From Verrucomicrobiales bacterium (GTDB lineage: Bacteria > Verrucomicrobiota > Verrucomicrobiia > Limisphaerales > UBA1100): a DNA stretch of 7,183 nucleotides. A program made the position numbers and the translations under genes. Positions within the stretch are counted from its first letter, which is position 1. Each line of letters begins with the position of its first letter. The notes under the pieces were generated by a model. The model was given only the letters and a program-made list of their open reading frames with translations, ran no database searches and was not told the origin of the DNA. Positions 1 through 7,077 of the stretch are shown one piece after another. The stretch is taken from the NCBI GenBank assembly GCA_011523245.1, contig WTHG01000497.1, positions 1-7,183 of the forward strand, in the 5' to 3' direction.

Positions 1-1
1 G

Positions 2-808
2 TGGATAACGCTGATTTTCGGGGCCATGGCAGCCGAGCCCCGTTTCCAGTTGCGGTCCCTGATTCAGAATGACGGCACGCTCCTGCACGTGCGGTTGGAC
101 ACGGAAACCGGCAAGACTTGGCGGTTGGAGCGGATGTTGAAGAATCGGATGGAAATCTCGCTGCAAGGCAAATTGGCCGCCCGCGAGCTGGAACGCACAC
201 GCATCGATGTAAAGTCACTGGAGTCTTTCACGTTGGCTGAAGTGTTGCAGACGTTGAACGGGATTCTGGCAGAGACGGGTAATGACGATCTGCCGCGGCT
301 AGCGTTTGCCATACCGGTCAAGGATCCGGATATCGATCAGGCCAAGGCAAAGGAACAACTCGTGCCCCCGGCGAGACCATTTGGAGGAGACCCGCAGATC
401 ATCGAGCTCAACGCGCCGCCACCGCTGTTGCCCGGTTTTCCTCCCGGCGCCATCCCGGGTAACCCCTGGGCGCCACGCATAATCCGAATTGATCCACTCA
501 CCGGCCGGCCCTTGGTTAGTGCGCCCGTTCCCCGCCCGCCGCTGTGGCAGCCACCCCGCCGTAAGGAGGATGTCACCCTGTTTCGCATTCGGAACTGGGG
601 GCAGCCGATGCGGGACACCTCCGTAAAACAGGTGCTGGCGCATGTATTGAACTGCGCCGATTCGCCGTTGCGGTGTGTGGTTGATGAGAAGACGGTTTAT
701 TTCGCTCCTGAATCCAGCGTCATCACCCTGGGCCGAACCTTCTCCCAGCCGCAGTACGCCGAGCAATGGCTGGAGATCAGCGATGATTCACCAATCCAAC
801 CGAAGTAG
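2..808 (+). CDS. Probable exported hypothetical protein with Pro-rich middle, 5' end outside window
   Basis: I do not recognise a named family. The reading frame is already open at the left edge. The codons before the ATG at 26 read WITLIFGA and run into MAAEPR, which looks like the end of a signal peptide with an AxA-type cleavage site, so the true start probably lies upstream and the ATG at 26 is probably internal. Numbering from that ATG, residues 15-97 form a mixed alpha/beta region ending in a TLAEVLQTLNGIL helix and an RLAFAIP strand. Residues about 113-178 are very rich in proline and glycine. Residues 183-228 again show a strand, a helix (TSVKQVLAHVLN) and a strand (KTVYFAPES). These two halves resemble the short secretin/TonB N-terminal (STN-like) fold pattern, which is inference from pattern only. 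No membrane helix is visible after the leader. The protein is likely periplasmic or envelope-associated. The gene ends 66 bases before the next start, on the same strand. Confidence 0.7.
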   Translation, partial: WITLIFGAMAAEPRFQLRSLIQNDGTLLHVRLDTETGKTWRLERMLKNRMEISLQGKLAARELERTRIDVKSLESFTLAEVLQTLNGILAETGNDDLPRLAFAIPVKDPDIDQAKAKEQLVPPARPFGGDPQIIELNAPPPLLPGFPPGAIPGNPWAPRIIRIDPLTGRPLVSAPVPRPPLWQPPRRKEDVTLFRIRNWGQPMRDTSVKQVLAHVLNCADSPLRCVVDEKTVYFAPESSVITLGRTFSQPQYAEQWLEISDDSPIQPK

Positions 809-825
809 GTGCGAACAAGTCGGCG

Positions 826-854
826 TTGAACGGCCGCCAAGCCCGATGTTTTAT
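826..854 (+). promoter_or_regulatory. Weak candidate promoter before the four-Cys protein gene
   Basis: TTGAAC at 826-831 and TTTTAT at 849-854 are separated by 17 bases, each matching the sigma-70 hexamer at four of six positions. The second box lies 20 bases before the TTG start at 875, which leaves room for only a short leader. Such matches occur by chance, and the gene may instead be transcribed from upstream. Confidence 0.2.
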
Positions 855-861
855 CAGCCGC

Positions 862-867
862 AAGGAG
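862..867 (+). promoter_or_regulatory. Strong Shine-Dalgarno AAGGAG that fixes a TTG start
   Basis: AAGGAG ends 7 bases before the TTG at 875-877. This spacing is ideal, and no ATG or GTG lies in that frame nearby, so it decides the start of the downstream gene. None of the other complete genes in the window has a comparable site. Confidence 0.75.
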
Positions 868-874
868 TACACGT

Positions 875-1534
875 TTGAACGACTGGAATATCCAATCCCG
901 CGGACATCGATGCCACACCTGCGACGTAACGTTTGAAGACGGTACGAGCTATCACACCGTGCTGGCCTACGAGAACAGCGAGTATGTGCGGCAAGATATT
1001 TGCACTACCTGTTGGACGCAGGAAGGTGATGGAGCGCCGTCACGCAAAGGGTTTATCTCCACCTGGCAGGGCACCTACGAGGCCCCGCCACCCGCACCGC
1101 CCGAGGCAATTCAGAAAGATAACGCCGAGGGTTTGCTCCGCAAACTGGTTGAAACCGGCGATGCCCGATGGCGCGAAGCCAGCTACATTCTCGCTGTGAT
1201 GCTCGAACGCAAGCGCGTACTTAAAGTGAAGGAACAGATCAAGGAAGCCGAGGGCCGCGTGTTTGTGTACGAGATGAGTCAGTCCGGCGATGTGTTTACC
1301 ATTCCGGATCCTAACCTCAAGATGGAGGAGCTGGAACAGGTGCAAATCGAGGTCGCCACCCTACTGGAACACGGCCTGCCGGTGGAAGGCAAACCGTGGC
1401 CGCCCGCGCCGGAGGAACCAACTGGCGAGGCAGACGTCGAAGCCTCGGGAGACACCGGCGATACACCTGAATCTGCGGAGGACGCGGAAGCACCCGAACC
1501 GGAAACTACCCCCGCGGCCGAACAGGTCGCCTAG
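875..1534 (+). CDS. Hypothetical zinc-ribbon-like protein with acidic C-terminal tail
   Basis: The start is TTG, chosen because of the well-placed AAGGAG. The 219-residue product has two CxxC pairs, C13/C16 (CHTC) and C43/C46 (CTTC), separated by a segment of strand-like sequence. This is the layout of a structural zinc ribbon. Residues 67-78 are Pro-rich. Residues 83-128 look helical, with a basic patch (LERKRVLKVKE, 110-120). Residues 128-172 are mixed, and residues 176-219 are a low-complexity tail rich in Glu, Asp, Pro and Ala. There is no signal peptide or membrane segment, so it is probably cytoplasmic. The gene stops 5 bases before rnc, which suggests co-transcription and possibly translational coupling with RNase III. 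A role with RNA or ribosomes would be a guess from that neighbour alone. I know of no assigned function. Confidence 0.8.
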   Translation: MNDWNIQSRGHRCHTCDVTFEDGTSYHTVLAYENSEYVRQDICTTCWTQEGDGAPSRKGFISTWQGTYEAPPPAPPEAIQKDNAEGLLRKLVETGDARWREASYILAVMLERKRVLKVKEQIKEAEGRVFVYEMSQSGDVFTIPDPNLKMEELEQVQIEVATLLEHGLPVEGKPWPPAPEEPTGEADVEASGDTGDTPESAEDAEAPEPETTPAAEQVA

Positions 1535-1539
1535 GCTTC

Positions 1540-2238
1540 ATGCCCGCGCGGGGTCCATTCCAAGAGCGGCTGGGATACACCTTCAAGCAATCGGAACTGT
1601 TGGAACTGGCCCTCACCCACCCCTCGGTGAGCCATGAACAAGGTGAAAAGCTCGCCAATTATCAACGCCTAGAATTCCTCGGAGACGCCGTGCTGCAGCT
1701 GATTATCAGCGCGGAATTGTACAAGCACTTCCCCGACTGCGACGAAGGCGCATTGTCCAAGGCACGGGCGCGATTGGTCAACAAAGAGGCGCTGGCCGAG
1801 CGTGCCATGGAAATTCAACTCGGGCCCGAGCTTGTGCTCAGCCGTGGCGAGGAAATCAACAACGGCCGGGAACGACCCTCCGCTCTAGCCGATGCTTTTG
1901 AGGCGTTGGTCGGTGCGATCTATCTGGATGGCGGGTTCACCAAAGTGAAACGATTCATCCGCACCGAGTTCACCGAGTCCCTCATACACGCCGATGCTGG
2001 ACGGCACACGGGCAATCCCAAGGGCGAGTTGCAGGAAATTTTGCAGGGCAAAAATGCGGTGGCCCCGGAGTACCGCTTGCTGGAGATGGAAGGGCCGGAT
2101 CATGACCGGTCATTTGTCTGCGCCGTGCGCCATAGTGGTAAAGAGCTGGCACGCGGCTCAGGCAAGAGCAAGAAGGCGGCAGAAATGGCGGCGGCTCAGG
2201 CGGCCATCGAGAGTCTGCGCGCCAAAGGCAAGGCTTGA
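1540..2238 (+). CDS. rnc: Ribonuclease III
   Basis: Double-strand-specific endoribonuclease of the cytoplasm. In bacteria it matures rRNA precursors and cuts structured mRNAs and sense-antisense duplexes. The 232 residues match the usual bacterial length. The catalytic domain covers about residues 5-150, with the signature RLEFLGDAVL at 43-52 (E45 and D49) and a second metal-binding motif ALADAFEALVGAIY at 115-128 (D118 and E121). These four acidic residues correspond to E41, D45, D114 and E117 of the E. coli enzyme. Residue 42 is Gln where E. coli has Glu38; this is a common variant, also seen in Dicer-type domains. A double-stranded RNA-binding domain follows at about 158-227, ending in the typical basic GKSKKAAEMAAAQAA helix. 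The ATG start has no clear Shine-Dalgarno and follows the preceding stop by 5 bases. Catalytic and binding domains are both intact, so the gene is probably functional. Confidence 0.97.
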   Translation: MPARGPFQERLGYTFKQSELLELALTHPSVSHEQGEKLANYQRLEFLGDAVLQLIISAELYKHFPDCDEGALSKARARLVNKEALAERAMEIQLGPELVLSRGEEINNGRERPSALADAFEALVGAIYLDGGFTKVKRFIRTEFTESLIHADAGRHTGNPKGELQEILQGKNAVAPEYRLLEMEGPDHDRSFVCAVRHSGKELARGSGKSKKAAEMAAAQAAIESLRAKGKA

Positions 2239-2273
2239 GCCTCAATTTGGCACGCCGCAAAAACCCTTTAAAA

Positions 2274-2302
2274 TTGACCCGAACGCACGGTTTCCGTAGG
2301 TT
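2274..2302 (+). promoter_or_regulatory. Candidate sigma-70-type promoter for clpP-clpX
   Basis: In the 81-base gap between rnc and clpP, TTGACC (2274-2279, five of six matches to the -35 consensus) is followed after 17 bases by TAGGTT (2297-2302, which keeps T1, A2 and T6 of the -10). An AT-rich stretch precedes the -35. The spacer contains a small inverted repeat, ACGG-TTT-CCGT (2287-2297), which may be chance. The position, 18 bases before the clpP ATG, implies a short leader. No CIRCE-type repeat is visible. Confidence 0.4.
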
Positions 2303-2319
2303 CATCGAGCTTTTTTAAT

Positions 2320-2970
2320 ATGGCCAACAGCGAAGTTCAGAACAATTACTTGATCCCCCACGTGGTGGAGCAAACCAGTCGCGGCGAGCGCGGGTACGAT
2401 ATTTATTCGCGTCTGCTCGTGGATCGCATCATTTTCCTCGGCACCGCCATCGACGATTCGGTGTCCAACACCGTCATCGCCCAGATGCTGTTTCTGCAGA
2501 TGAGCGATCCGAAGAAGGACATCCACATTTACATCAACTCCCCCGGCGGCCACGTGACCGCCGGGCTGGCGATCTATGACACCATGCAATTCCTCACGTG
2601 CGACGTGAACACCTACTGCATTGGTCAGGCCGCCAGCATGGGCGCCGTGCTGCTCAGTGGCGGCACCACCGGCAAACGCTTCGCCCTCCCGCACGCCAAC
2701 GTGATGATCCACCAGGTGCTCGGCGGGGCGCAGGGACAGGCCACCGACATGGAGATTCACGTGAAACACATGTTGGAACTCAAGAAAACCCTCACCGGAA
2801 TCCTCGCCAAACACAGCGGCAAACCGTACGAGGAAGTCTACGAAGCCTGCGAACGCGATAATTTTCTCACGGCGGAAGAGGCCAAGGATTTCGGCTTGGT
2901 CGATGAAGTGGTGTCCTCCCGCAAGGATGTCACCACCCTCCCGGACATATCCTCCGTGGACGAAAAATAA
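2320..2970 (+). CDS. clpP: ATP-dependent Clp protease proteolytic subunit ClpP
   Basis: Serine peptidase of family S14 that forms a double-heptamer chamber and degrades proteins fed in by ClpX or ClpA/C. The 216 residues have the expected length. After a short N-terminal segment of about 10 residues, the conserved start of the mature enzyme (IPHVVEQTSRGER) is present. The catalytic triad is intact: Ser106 in GQAASMGA, His131 in VMIHQ, and Asp180 in the ERD motif. The spacings of 25 and 49 residues equal those of the E. coli triad (97/122/171). The oxyanion region INSPGG lies at 72-77. The ATG at 2320 has no good Shine-Dalgarno; a weak GAG is the only trace. clpX follows after 12 bases, so the two are one transcription unit and the gene pair supplies ClpXP. 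Trigger factor (tig), often just upstream of clpP in other bacteria, is absent here, and rnc occupies that place. Confidence 0.98.
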   Translation: MANSEVQNNYLIPHVVEQTSRGERGYDIYSRLLVDRIIFLGTAIDDSVSNTVIAQMLFLQMSDPKKDIHIYINSPGGHVTAGLAIYDTMQFLTCDVNTYCIGQAASMGAVLLSGGTTGKRFALPHANVMIHQVLGGAQGQATDMEIHVKHMLELKKTLTGILAKHSGKPYEEVYEACERDNFLTAEEAKDFGLVDEVVSSRKDVTTLPDISSVDEK

Positions 2971-2982
2971 CCCGCTCTCCCC

Positions 2983-4254
2983 ATGGCCCGACCGCGCAAT
3001 CTCACTCTCTGCAGCTTCTGCGGCAAATCGCACGCCGAAGTCCGCAAACTGGTGTCCGGCCCGGGGGTGTACATCTGCGACGGCTGCGTCGAGACCTTCA
3101 AGCAGGTGCTCGACAAGGAACTGGCCGAGGAAGCCCCCAAGACTGAAGCGCCACAACTGGCCATCAAACAGCCCGCCGAGATCAAGGCCGAGCTGGACCA
3201 GCACTGCATCGGACAGGACGCTGCGAAAAAGACCCTGTCCGTTGCCGTGCACAACCATTACAAGCGCATCCTGCACGAAGCCGCTACCGAGGCCGAAGAT
3301 GCTCCGCATGCCGGAGTGGAGATTGAGAAGACCAACATCATGCTCATCGGCTCCACCGGCACCGGCAAAACTCTGCTCGCCCGCACCCTCGCCGACGTGC
3401 TCGATGTGCCCTTCGCCATTGCAGACGCCACCACGCTCACCGAAGCCGGGTATGTGGGTGAGGATGTGGAAAACATCATCCTGCGTTTGTTGCAGTCCTC
3501 GGACTACGACGTGAAACGCGCAGAGATGGGCATCATTTACATCGACGAAATCGACAAAATCACCCGCCGCACCGAAAACGTCTCGATCACACGCGATGTC
3601 TCCGGTGAAGGCGTACAGCAGGCGCTACTTAAGATCTTGGAAGGCACCATCTGCGCTGTGCCGCCGCAGGGAGGGCGCAAACATCCGCAGCAGGAATACA
3701 TCCGTGTCAACACCCGCAACATCCTGTTCATTTGCGGCGGCGCTTTTGTCGATCTGGACAAAGTGATCCAACGGCGACTCGGCAATCATGTGCTCGGTTT
3801 CGGCGCGCAGGAACAACAGGTAGATGCCATGCACAAGAGCCGCGAAGCCCTTAAGCATGTGGAACCGGAGGATTTGCTCAGCTACGGGTTCATCCCCGAA
3901 TTCATTGGACGCCTGCCGATGATCACGGCACTGGAGGAACTGACCGAGGAACAACTCGTCGCCATCCTGACCGCCACCAAGAATGCCCTCACCAAGCAAT
4001 ACCAGAAACTGCTCTGGCTCGAGGGCGTGGAGCTGGAATTTACCAAGGATTCCCTGCAGGAACTCGCCGCCCAAGCCATCGCCAAGGGCACCGGCGCACG
4101 GGCATTGCGCGGTCAACTTGAGCGACTAATGCTCGATCTCATGTACGAAATTCCCGGCACGGACGAAATCGAGTCGGTGAAAATCACCCGCGGCGCCGTG
4201 CAGGGCAAGAGCAAGCCCGTCACCCGGCGCAAGCCCAAGCAGGCCGCCGCCTGA
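2983..4254 (+). CDS. clpX: ATP-dependent Clp protease ATP-binding subunit ClpX
   Basis: AAA+ unfoldase that recognises tagged substrates such as ssrA-tagged peptides, unfolds them and threads them into ClpP. The 423 residues show every family mark in order. The N-terminal zinc domain has C10, C13, C32 and C35. Walker A GSTGTGKT is at 123-130 and pore loop 1 GYVG at 156-159. Walker B IIYIDE is at 184-189 and the RKH pore motif at 232-234. The ClpP-docking loop is LGF at 271-273 (IGF in E. coli). The arginine finger lies in EFIGRLP at 306-312 and sensor II in GARALR at 371-376. The C-terminus is a basic tail (KPVTRRKPKQ). The LGF docking loop is a conservative variant and should still bind ClpP. 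The ATG start has no Shine-Dalgarno, and the gene begins 12 bases after clpP ends, consistent with coupled expression. Confidence 0.98.
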   Translation: MARPRNLTLCSFCGKSHAEVRKLVSGPGVYICDGCVETFKQVLDKELAEEAPKTEAPQLAIKQPAEIKAELDQHCIGQDAAKKTLSVAVHNHYKRILHEAATEAEDAPHAGVEIEKTNIMLIGSTGTGKTLLARTLADVLDVPFAIADATTLTEAGYVGEDVENIILRLLQSSDYDVKRAEMGIIYIDEIDKITRRTENVSITRDVSGEGVQQALLKILEGTICAVPPQGGRKHPQQEYIRVNTRNILFICGGAFVDLDKVIQRRLGNHVLGFGAQEQQVDAMHKSREALKHVEPEDLLSYGFIPEFIGRLPMITALEELTEEQLVAILTATKNALTKQYQKLLWLEGVELEFTKDSLQELAAQAIAKGTGARALRGQLERLMLDLMYEIPGTDEIESVKITRGAVQGKSKPVTRRKPKQAAA

Positions 4255-4323
4255 TCCCCGCTCGTTCCGGCCCGCACCGTTGGCTTGCCGGGACAACCCT
4301 GTTTCCCTTACGTTCCACGCCTT

Positions 4324-5508
4324 ATGTCCGACACCACGCCCATCGCCGATCGCCTGGCTGCCCATGTGGCCGCCTTGCCTCCCTCCGGCATCCGCGAGTT
4401 CTTCGAACTCGTGCAGGGCCGGCCGGACGTCATCTCACTCGGCGTGGGGGAACCCGACTTCGCCACGCCCTGGCACATTCGCGAGGCCACCATCTACGCC
4501 CTCGAACGCGGACGGACCAGCTACACCTCCAACTTCGGCCTGATGAGCCTGCGCGAGGAGATTAGCAAATATGTCGCCCGCCTGTTCGGCCCCGTGTACC
4601 GGCCGGACAATGAAATCCTCATCACCGTCGGCGTCAGTGAAGCGCTGGACCTGGCACTGCGCGCCCTAATCGATCCGGGCGATGAAGTGATCTATCACGA
4701 ACCCTGTTATGTGAGCTACTCGCCTTCCATCGCGCTAGCCCACGGAGTAGCCGTCCCGGTGGAATGCCGGGCGGAGGAACAATTCAGCGTCACCGCCACC
4801 GCCATCGAGGCGGCGATCACGGATAAGAGCAAGGTGCTCGTCCTGAATTTCCCCACCAATCCCACCGGCGGCACGATGACCCGCGAAGAACTTCAGGCCA
4901 TAGCCGATCTGGCAGTGAAGCATAACCTCATCGTGATCACCGATGAGATTTACGCCGAACTGACCTTTGAGGGCGAACACGTCAGCATCGCCAGCCTGCC
5001 TGGCATGCAGGAGCGCACGATTTTTCTGCACGGCTTTTCCAAGGCCTACGCCATGACCGGATTCCGCATCGGCTTCGCCTGCGGCCCCGAGCCATTGGTC
5101 GGCGCCATGACGCGGATCCATCAATACTCCATGCTGTGTGCCAGCATTGTCAGTCAGGAAGCCGCTCTTGAAGCGTTGCGCAATGGCGAGGAACCCATGC
5201 TCGAAATGCGGGAAGCCTATCGCCAGCGTCGCAATTTCATGGTGAACGCCCTGAATGACATAGGCCTCGAGTGCCATTTGCCGCGCGGCTCGTTCTACGC
5301 TTTTCCCGGTGTGCAATCGACCGGGCTCGATTCCAAATCATTCGCCACCGGCCTCGTGCAAACCGAGAATGTGGCGGCGGTTCCGGGCGGTGCCTTTGGC
5401 GAATGTGGCGAAGGATTTCTTCGGTGCTGTTTTGCAGCCGGCTTCGAGCAGATCGAGGAGGCCATGGAGCGGATGGCACGGTTTGTGGCCCAAAGGAAAA
5501 AGGGCTGA
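4324..5508 (+). CDS. Fold-type I PLP-dependent aminotransferase (class I/II, PatA-like)
   Basis: Cytoplasmic transaminase moving an amino group between an amino acid and a 2-oxo acid through pyridoxal phosphate. Numbering from the ATG at 4324 gives 394 residues. The N-terminal SGIREF...VISLGVGEPDF is typical of the aspartate aminotransferase gamma-type subgroup. Asn179 lies in NFPTNPTG, Asp207 and Tyr210 in TDEIY, the Schiff-base Lys240 in GFSKAYAMTGFRIGF, and Arg367, for the substrate carboxylate, in GEGFLR. It resembles Bacillus PatA over its whole length, but substrate choice (aromatic, alanine/aspartate or acetyl-diaminopimelate) cannot be read from sequence by eye. An in-frame TTG at 4285 would add 13 residues, but that peptide (MPGQPCFPYVPRL) looks unlike the family and the TTG has no Shine-Dalgarno, so I chose the ATG. 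The gene lies 69 bases after clpX, probably within reach of its transcript, and converges on dnaA. Its stop codon falls inside the terminator hairpin. Confidence 0.93.
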   Translation: MSDTTPIADRLAAHVAALPPSGIREFFELVQGRPDVISLGVGEPDFATPWHIREATIYALERGRTSYTSNFGLMSLREEISKYVARLFGPVYRPDNEILITVGVSEALDLALRALIDPGDEVIYHEPCYVSYSPSIALAHGVAVPVECRAEEQFSVTATAIEAAITDKSKVLVLNFPTNPTGGTMTREELQAIADLAVKHNLIVITDEIYAELTFEGEHVSIASLPGMQERTIFLHGFSKAYAMTGFRIGFACGPEPLVGAMTRIHQYSMLCASIVSQEAALEALRNGEEPMLEMREAYRQRRNFMVNALNDIGLECHLPRGSFYAFPGVQSTGLDSKSFATGLVQTENVAAVPGGAFGECGEGFLRCCFAAGFEQIEEAMERMARFVAQRKKG

Positions 5509-5523
5509 GTTTCCCCAGCCCTT
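5500..5523. terminator. Bidirectional intrinsic terminator between the aminotransferase gene and dnaA
   Basis: AAGGGCTG (5500-5507) pairs perfectly with CAGCCCTT (5516-5523) around an 8-base loop. Read on the - strand, the stem is followed by further T residues (CCCTTTTTCC), a good terminator for dnaA 29 bases past its stop codon. Read on the + strand, it is preceded by A-rich sequence, but only a pyrimidine-rich, T-poor tail (CTTCTCC) follows, so it is weaker for the aminotransferase gene. The TGA of that gene (5506-5508) lies across the stem and loop. Confidence 0.75.
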
Positions 5524-5551
5524 CTCCTGAACTTCTAATTGCTTTGTCCGT

Positions 5552-6898
5552 CTAGCGGAGCAGCTGTTTCTCAAGGTAATGCACGGTCTGGCGCACGTTG
5601 GCGTCAATCTCCATGCGATCCTTCACCAATCGGCAAGCATGCAGCACGGTACCGTGGTCGCGACCACCAAAGGCCTCACCAATCGCGCTGAGCGAATGCT
5701 CGGTAAGCTGACGGCTGAGGAACATGGCGATCTGACGCGGGAAGGCGATGTTTTCCGGCCGACGCTTGCTGGTCATGTCCGCCATGCGCAAGTCGAATTT
5801 CTCGGCCACCTTCTTCTGGATCACCTCGATGGTGATGGTGTGCCGGCCTTCTTCCTGCAGGATTTCACGCAACAGGTTTTCCACCACGTCATTGGTGAGT
5901 TCCTTGCCGGTGAGATGCGCGTAGGAAGCCACGCGGATCAGCGCGCCTTCCAGACGTCGGATATTGGTGCGGATGCGGTTCGCGAGGAAGGTCAACACAT
6001 CCTCGGGAATCTCCACGCCCATGGTCTTCACCTTGTTACGCAGGATGGCCAGACGGGTTTCCACATCGGGCGGCTGCAGGTCAGTGACCAAGCCCCACTC
6101 AAAGCGGCTCACCAGACGGTGCTCCAGGTTTTGAATCTCACTGGCCGGCCGATCGCAGGTCAGTACGATCTGCTTGTGGGCCTCGTGCAGTGCATTAAAG
6201 GTGTGGAAGAACTCTTCCTGAATACGTTCTTTGCCGGCGAGGAACTGAATGTCGTCAATCAACAGCACATCGGCCTGACGGTATTTTTTGCGGAACTTCA
6301 CCAGCTGGTTTTCCTGAATGGCCGCAATGTATTCGTTGGTGAATTTCTCGGAGGACACGTAAGAGACTTTCGCGCCTTTCTTGGCTCCGGCCACGTGCTG
6401 ACCCACCGCGTGGAGCAGGTGCGTCTTGCCGAGGCCCGTGCCACCATACAGGAAGAGCGGGTTGTAGGCCTTGCCCGGTTGCTGGGCCACGGCCATGGCA
6501 GCGGCATGTGCGAAGCTGTTGTTGTTGCCCACCACGAAGGTGTCAAACGTGTTGCGCGGGTTGAACACCAGATCGCCGTCGCTGGCTTTCTTGGCAGCGG
6601 CTTTCTTGCCGCGAGCCGGCTTGGCCGGAGCGGGTGCCGCGCCGTTGCCCTCGGCGACTTTAAATTTAATGTTCAGCTTGCGGCCGCTTGCGGTGGTCAA
6701 AGCGTCCTGTAACAGTTCGAGGTAATTGTCCTTCAACCAGACTTCCGAAAATTCATTCGGCACCTCTAGGGTAATGGAAGACTGGTTCAGGGACACCGGC
6801 TGCACCGAGGAGAACCAGAGGTTATAGGTCTCGGTGTTGAGGAGGGTCCGGATCTGATCCGTGGTTTGTGTCCAAATTTTATCGACGGTTGCCTGCAT
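5552..6898 (-). CDS. dnaA: Chromosomal replication initiator protein DnaA
   Basis: Initiator that binds DnaA boxes at oriC as an ATP-bound oligomer, melts the unwinding element and recruits the helicase; it also represses or adjusts its own transcription in many bacteria. The 448 residues are a typical length. Domain I (about 1-82) contains the YNLWF motif. Domain II is a short Ala/Pro/Lys-rich linker (about 83-108). Domain III is the AAA+ core from about 113, with NTFDTFVVGNNN at 116-127, Walker A GGTGLGKT at 152-159, Walker B VLLIDD at 211-216 and the Arg-containing SRFEWGL at 264-270. Domain IV has the basic SKRRPENIAFPRQ loop (377-389) and the DnaA signature GGRDHGTVLHA (411-421), which reads the box. 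The ATG at 6898 fits the family's N-terminus, although no clear Shine-Dalgarno precedes it. dnaN does not follow; the next gene converges. Confidence 0.98.
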   Translation of the reverse strand: MQATVDKIWTQTTDQIRTLLNTETYNLWFSSVQPVSLNQSSITLEVPNEFSEVWLKDNYLELLQDALTTASGRKLNIKFKVAEGNGAAPAPAKPARGKKAAAKKASDGDLVFNPRNTFDTFVVGNNNSFAHAAAMAVAQQPGKAYNPLFLYGGTGLGKTHLLHAVGQHVAGAKKGAKVSYVSSEKFTNEYIAAIQENQLVKFRKKYRQADVLLIDDIQFLAGKERIQEEFFHTFNALHEAHKQIVLTCDRPASEIQNLEHRLVSRFEWGLVTDLQPPDVETRLAILRNKVKTMGVEIPEDVLTFLANRIRTNIRRLEGALIRVASYAHLTGKELTNDVVENLLREILQEEGRHTITIEVIQKKVAEKFDLRMADMTSKRRPENIAFPRQIAMFLSRQLTEHSLSAIGEAFGGRDHGTVLHACRLVKDRMEIDANVRQTVHYLEKQLLR

Positions 6899-6906
6899 CT
6901 TTTAGG

Positions 6907-6927
6907 TTCAAAGCATCAAAGTTCAAA
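6907..6927 (-). repeat. Three short TTTGA repeats in the dnaA leader
   Basis: Read on the - strand, the bases just upstream of the dnaA ATG contain TTTGAAC, TTTGATG and TTTGAAC in a row, with 7- and 8-base steps; the two outer copies are identical and 15 bases apart. They end 8 bases before the start codon. They could be a protein-binding or unwinding element or simply AT-rich chance. Confidence 0.5.
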
Positions 6928-6939
6928 ATTGTACGTTCC

Positions 6940-6945
6940 AATATA
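6940..6945 (-). promoter_or_regulatory. Candidate -10 element for dnaA
   Basis: TATATT on the - strand (five of six matches to TATAAT) lies 41 bases before the dnaA ATG. No recognisable -35 hexamer stands 16-18 bases upstream, where the sequence is GC-rich, so the promoter may be activator-dependent or located elsewhere. Confidence 0.3.
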
Positions 6946-7024
6946 GTGTCGGGCTTATCCCGGCGCGGCCCAAAGGCATTCAAGTCAGGCTCCCCAAAAA
7001 GGGGACGACGGATAATCCGCCAAC

Positions 7025-7033
7025 ATGTCCACA
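7025..7033 (+). promoter_or_regulatory. DnaA-box-like nonamer ATGTCCACA
   Basis: It matches TTATCCACA at seven of nine positions, and the TTGTCCACA form known from high-GC actinobacteria at eight of nine. It stands 127 bases upstream of the dnaA start. A single site of this quality can occur by chance; its weight comes from the neighbouring boxes. Confidence 0.4.
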
Positions 7034-7077
7034 GGATCCGGCAGCGCCATTTGCAAGAGACACGACATCACAGCGAT

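Noticed and set aside
1..8. GTGGATAA at the left edge, the complement of TTATCCAC, a near-perfect DnaA box
   Set aside because: It lies in the coding frame of the first gene, its ninth base is outside the window, and it is isolated from the other boxes.
2231..2245. Small inverted repeats at the rnc stop codon
   Set aside because: Stems of only four base pairs and no T-run; not a credible terminator.
2302..3309. 335-codon open frame on the - strand across clpP and the start of clpX
   Set aside because: It is a shadow of two strongly conserved genes, with a Gly/His/Val-rich composition typical of antisense translation.
4285..4323. TTG-started 13-residue extension of the aminotransferase
   Set aside because: No Shine-Dalgarno, a family-atypical peptide, and a better ATG at 4324.
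5579..6712. 377-codon open frame on the + strand across dnaA
   Set aside because: It is antisense to a fully conserved dnaA whose motifs explain the region; long antisense frames are common in GC-rich genes.
6985..7068. Short - strand open frame upstream of dnaA (ATG at 7068 or 7050)
   Set aside because: At most 27 codons from the ATG, with no ribosome-binding site and no recognisable motif.
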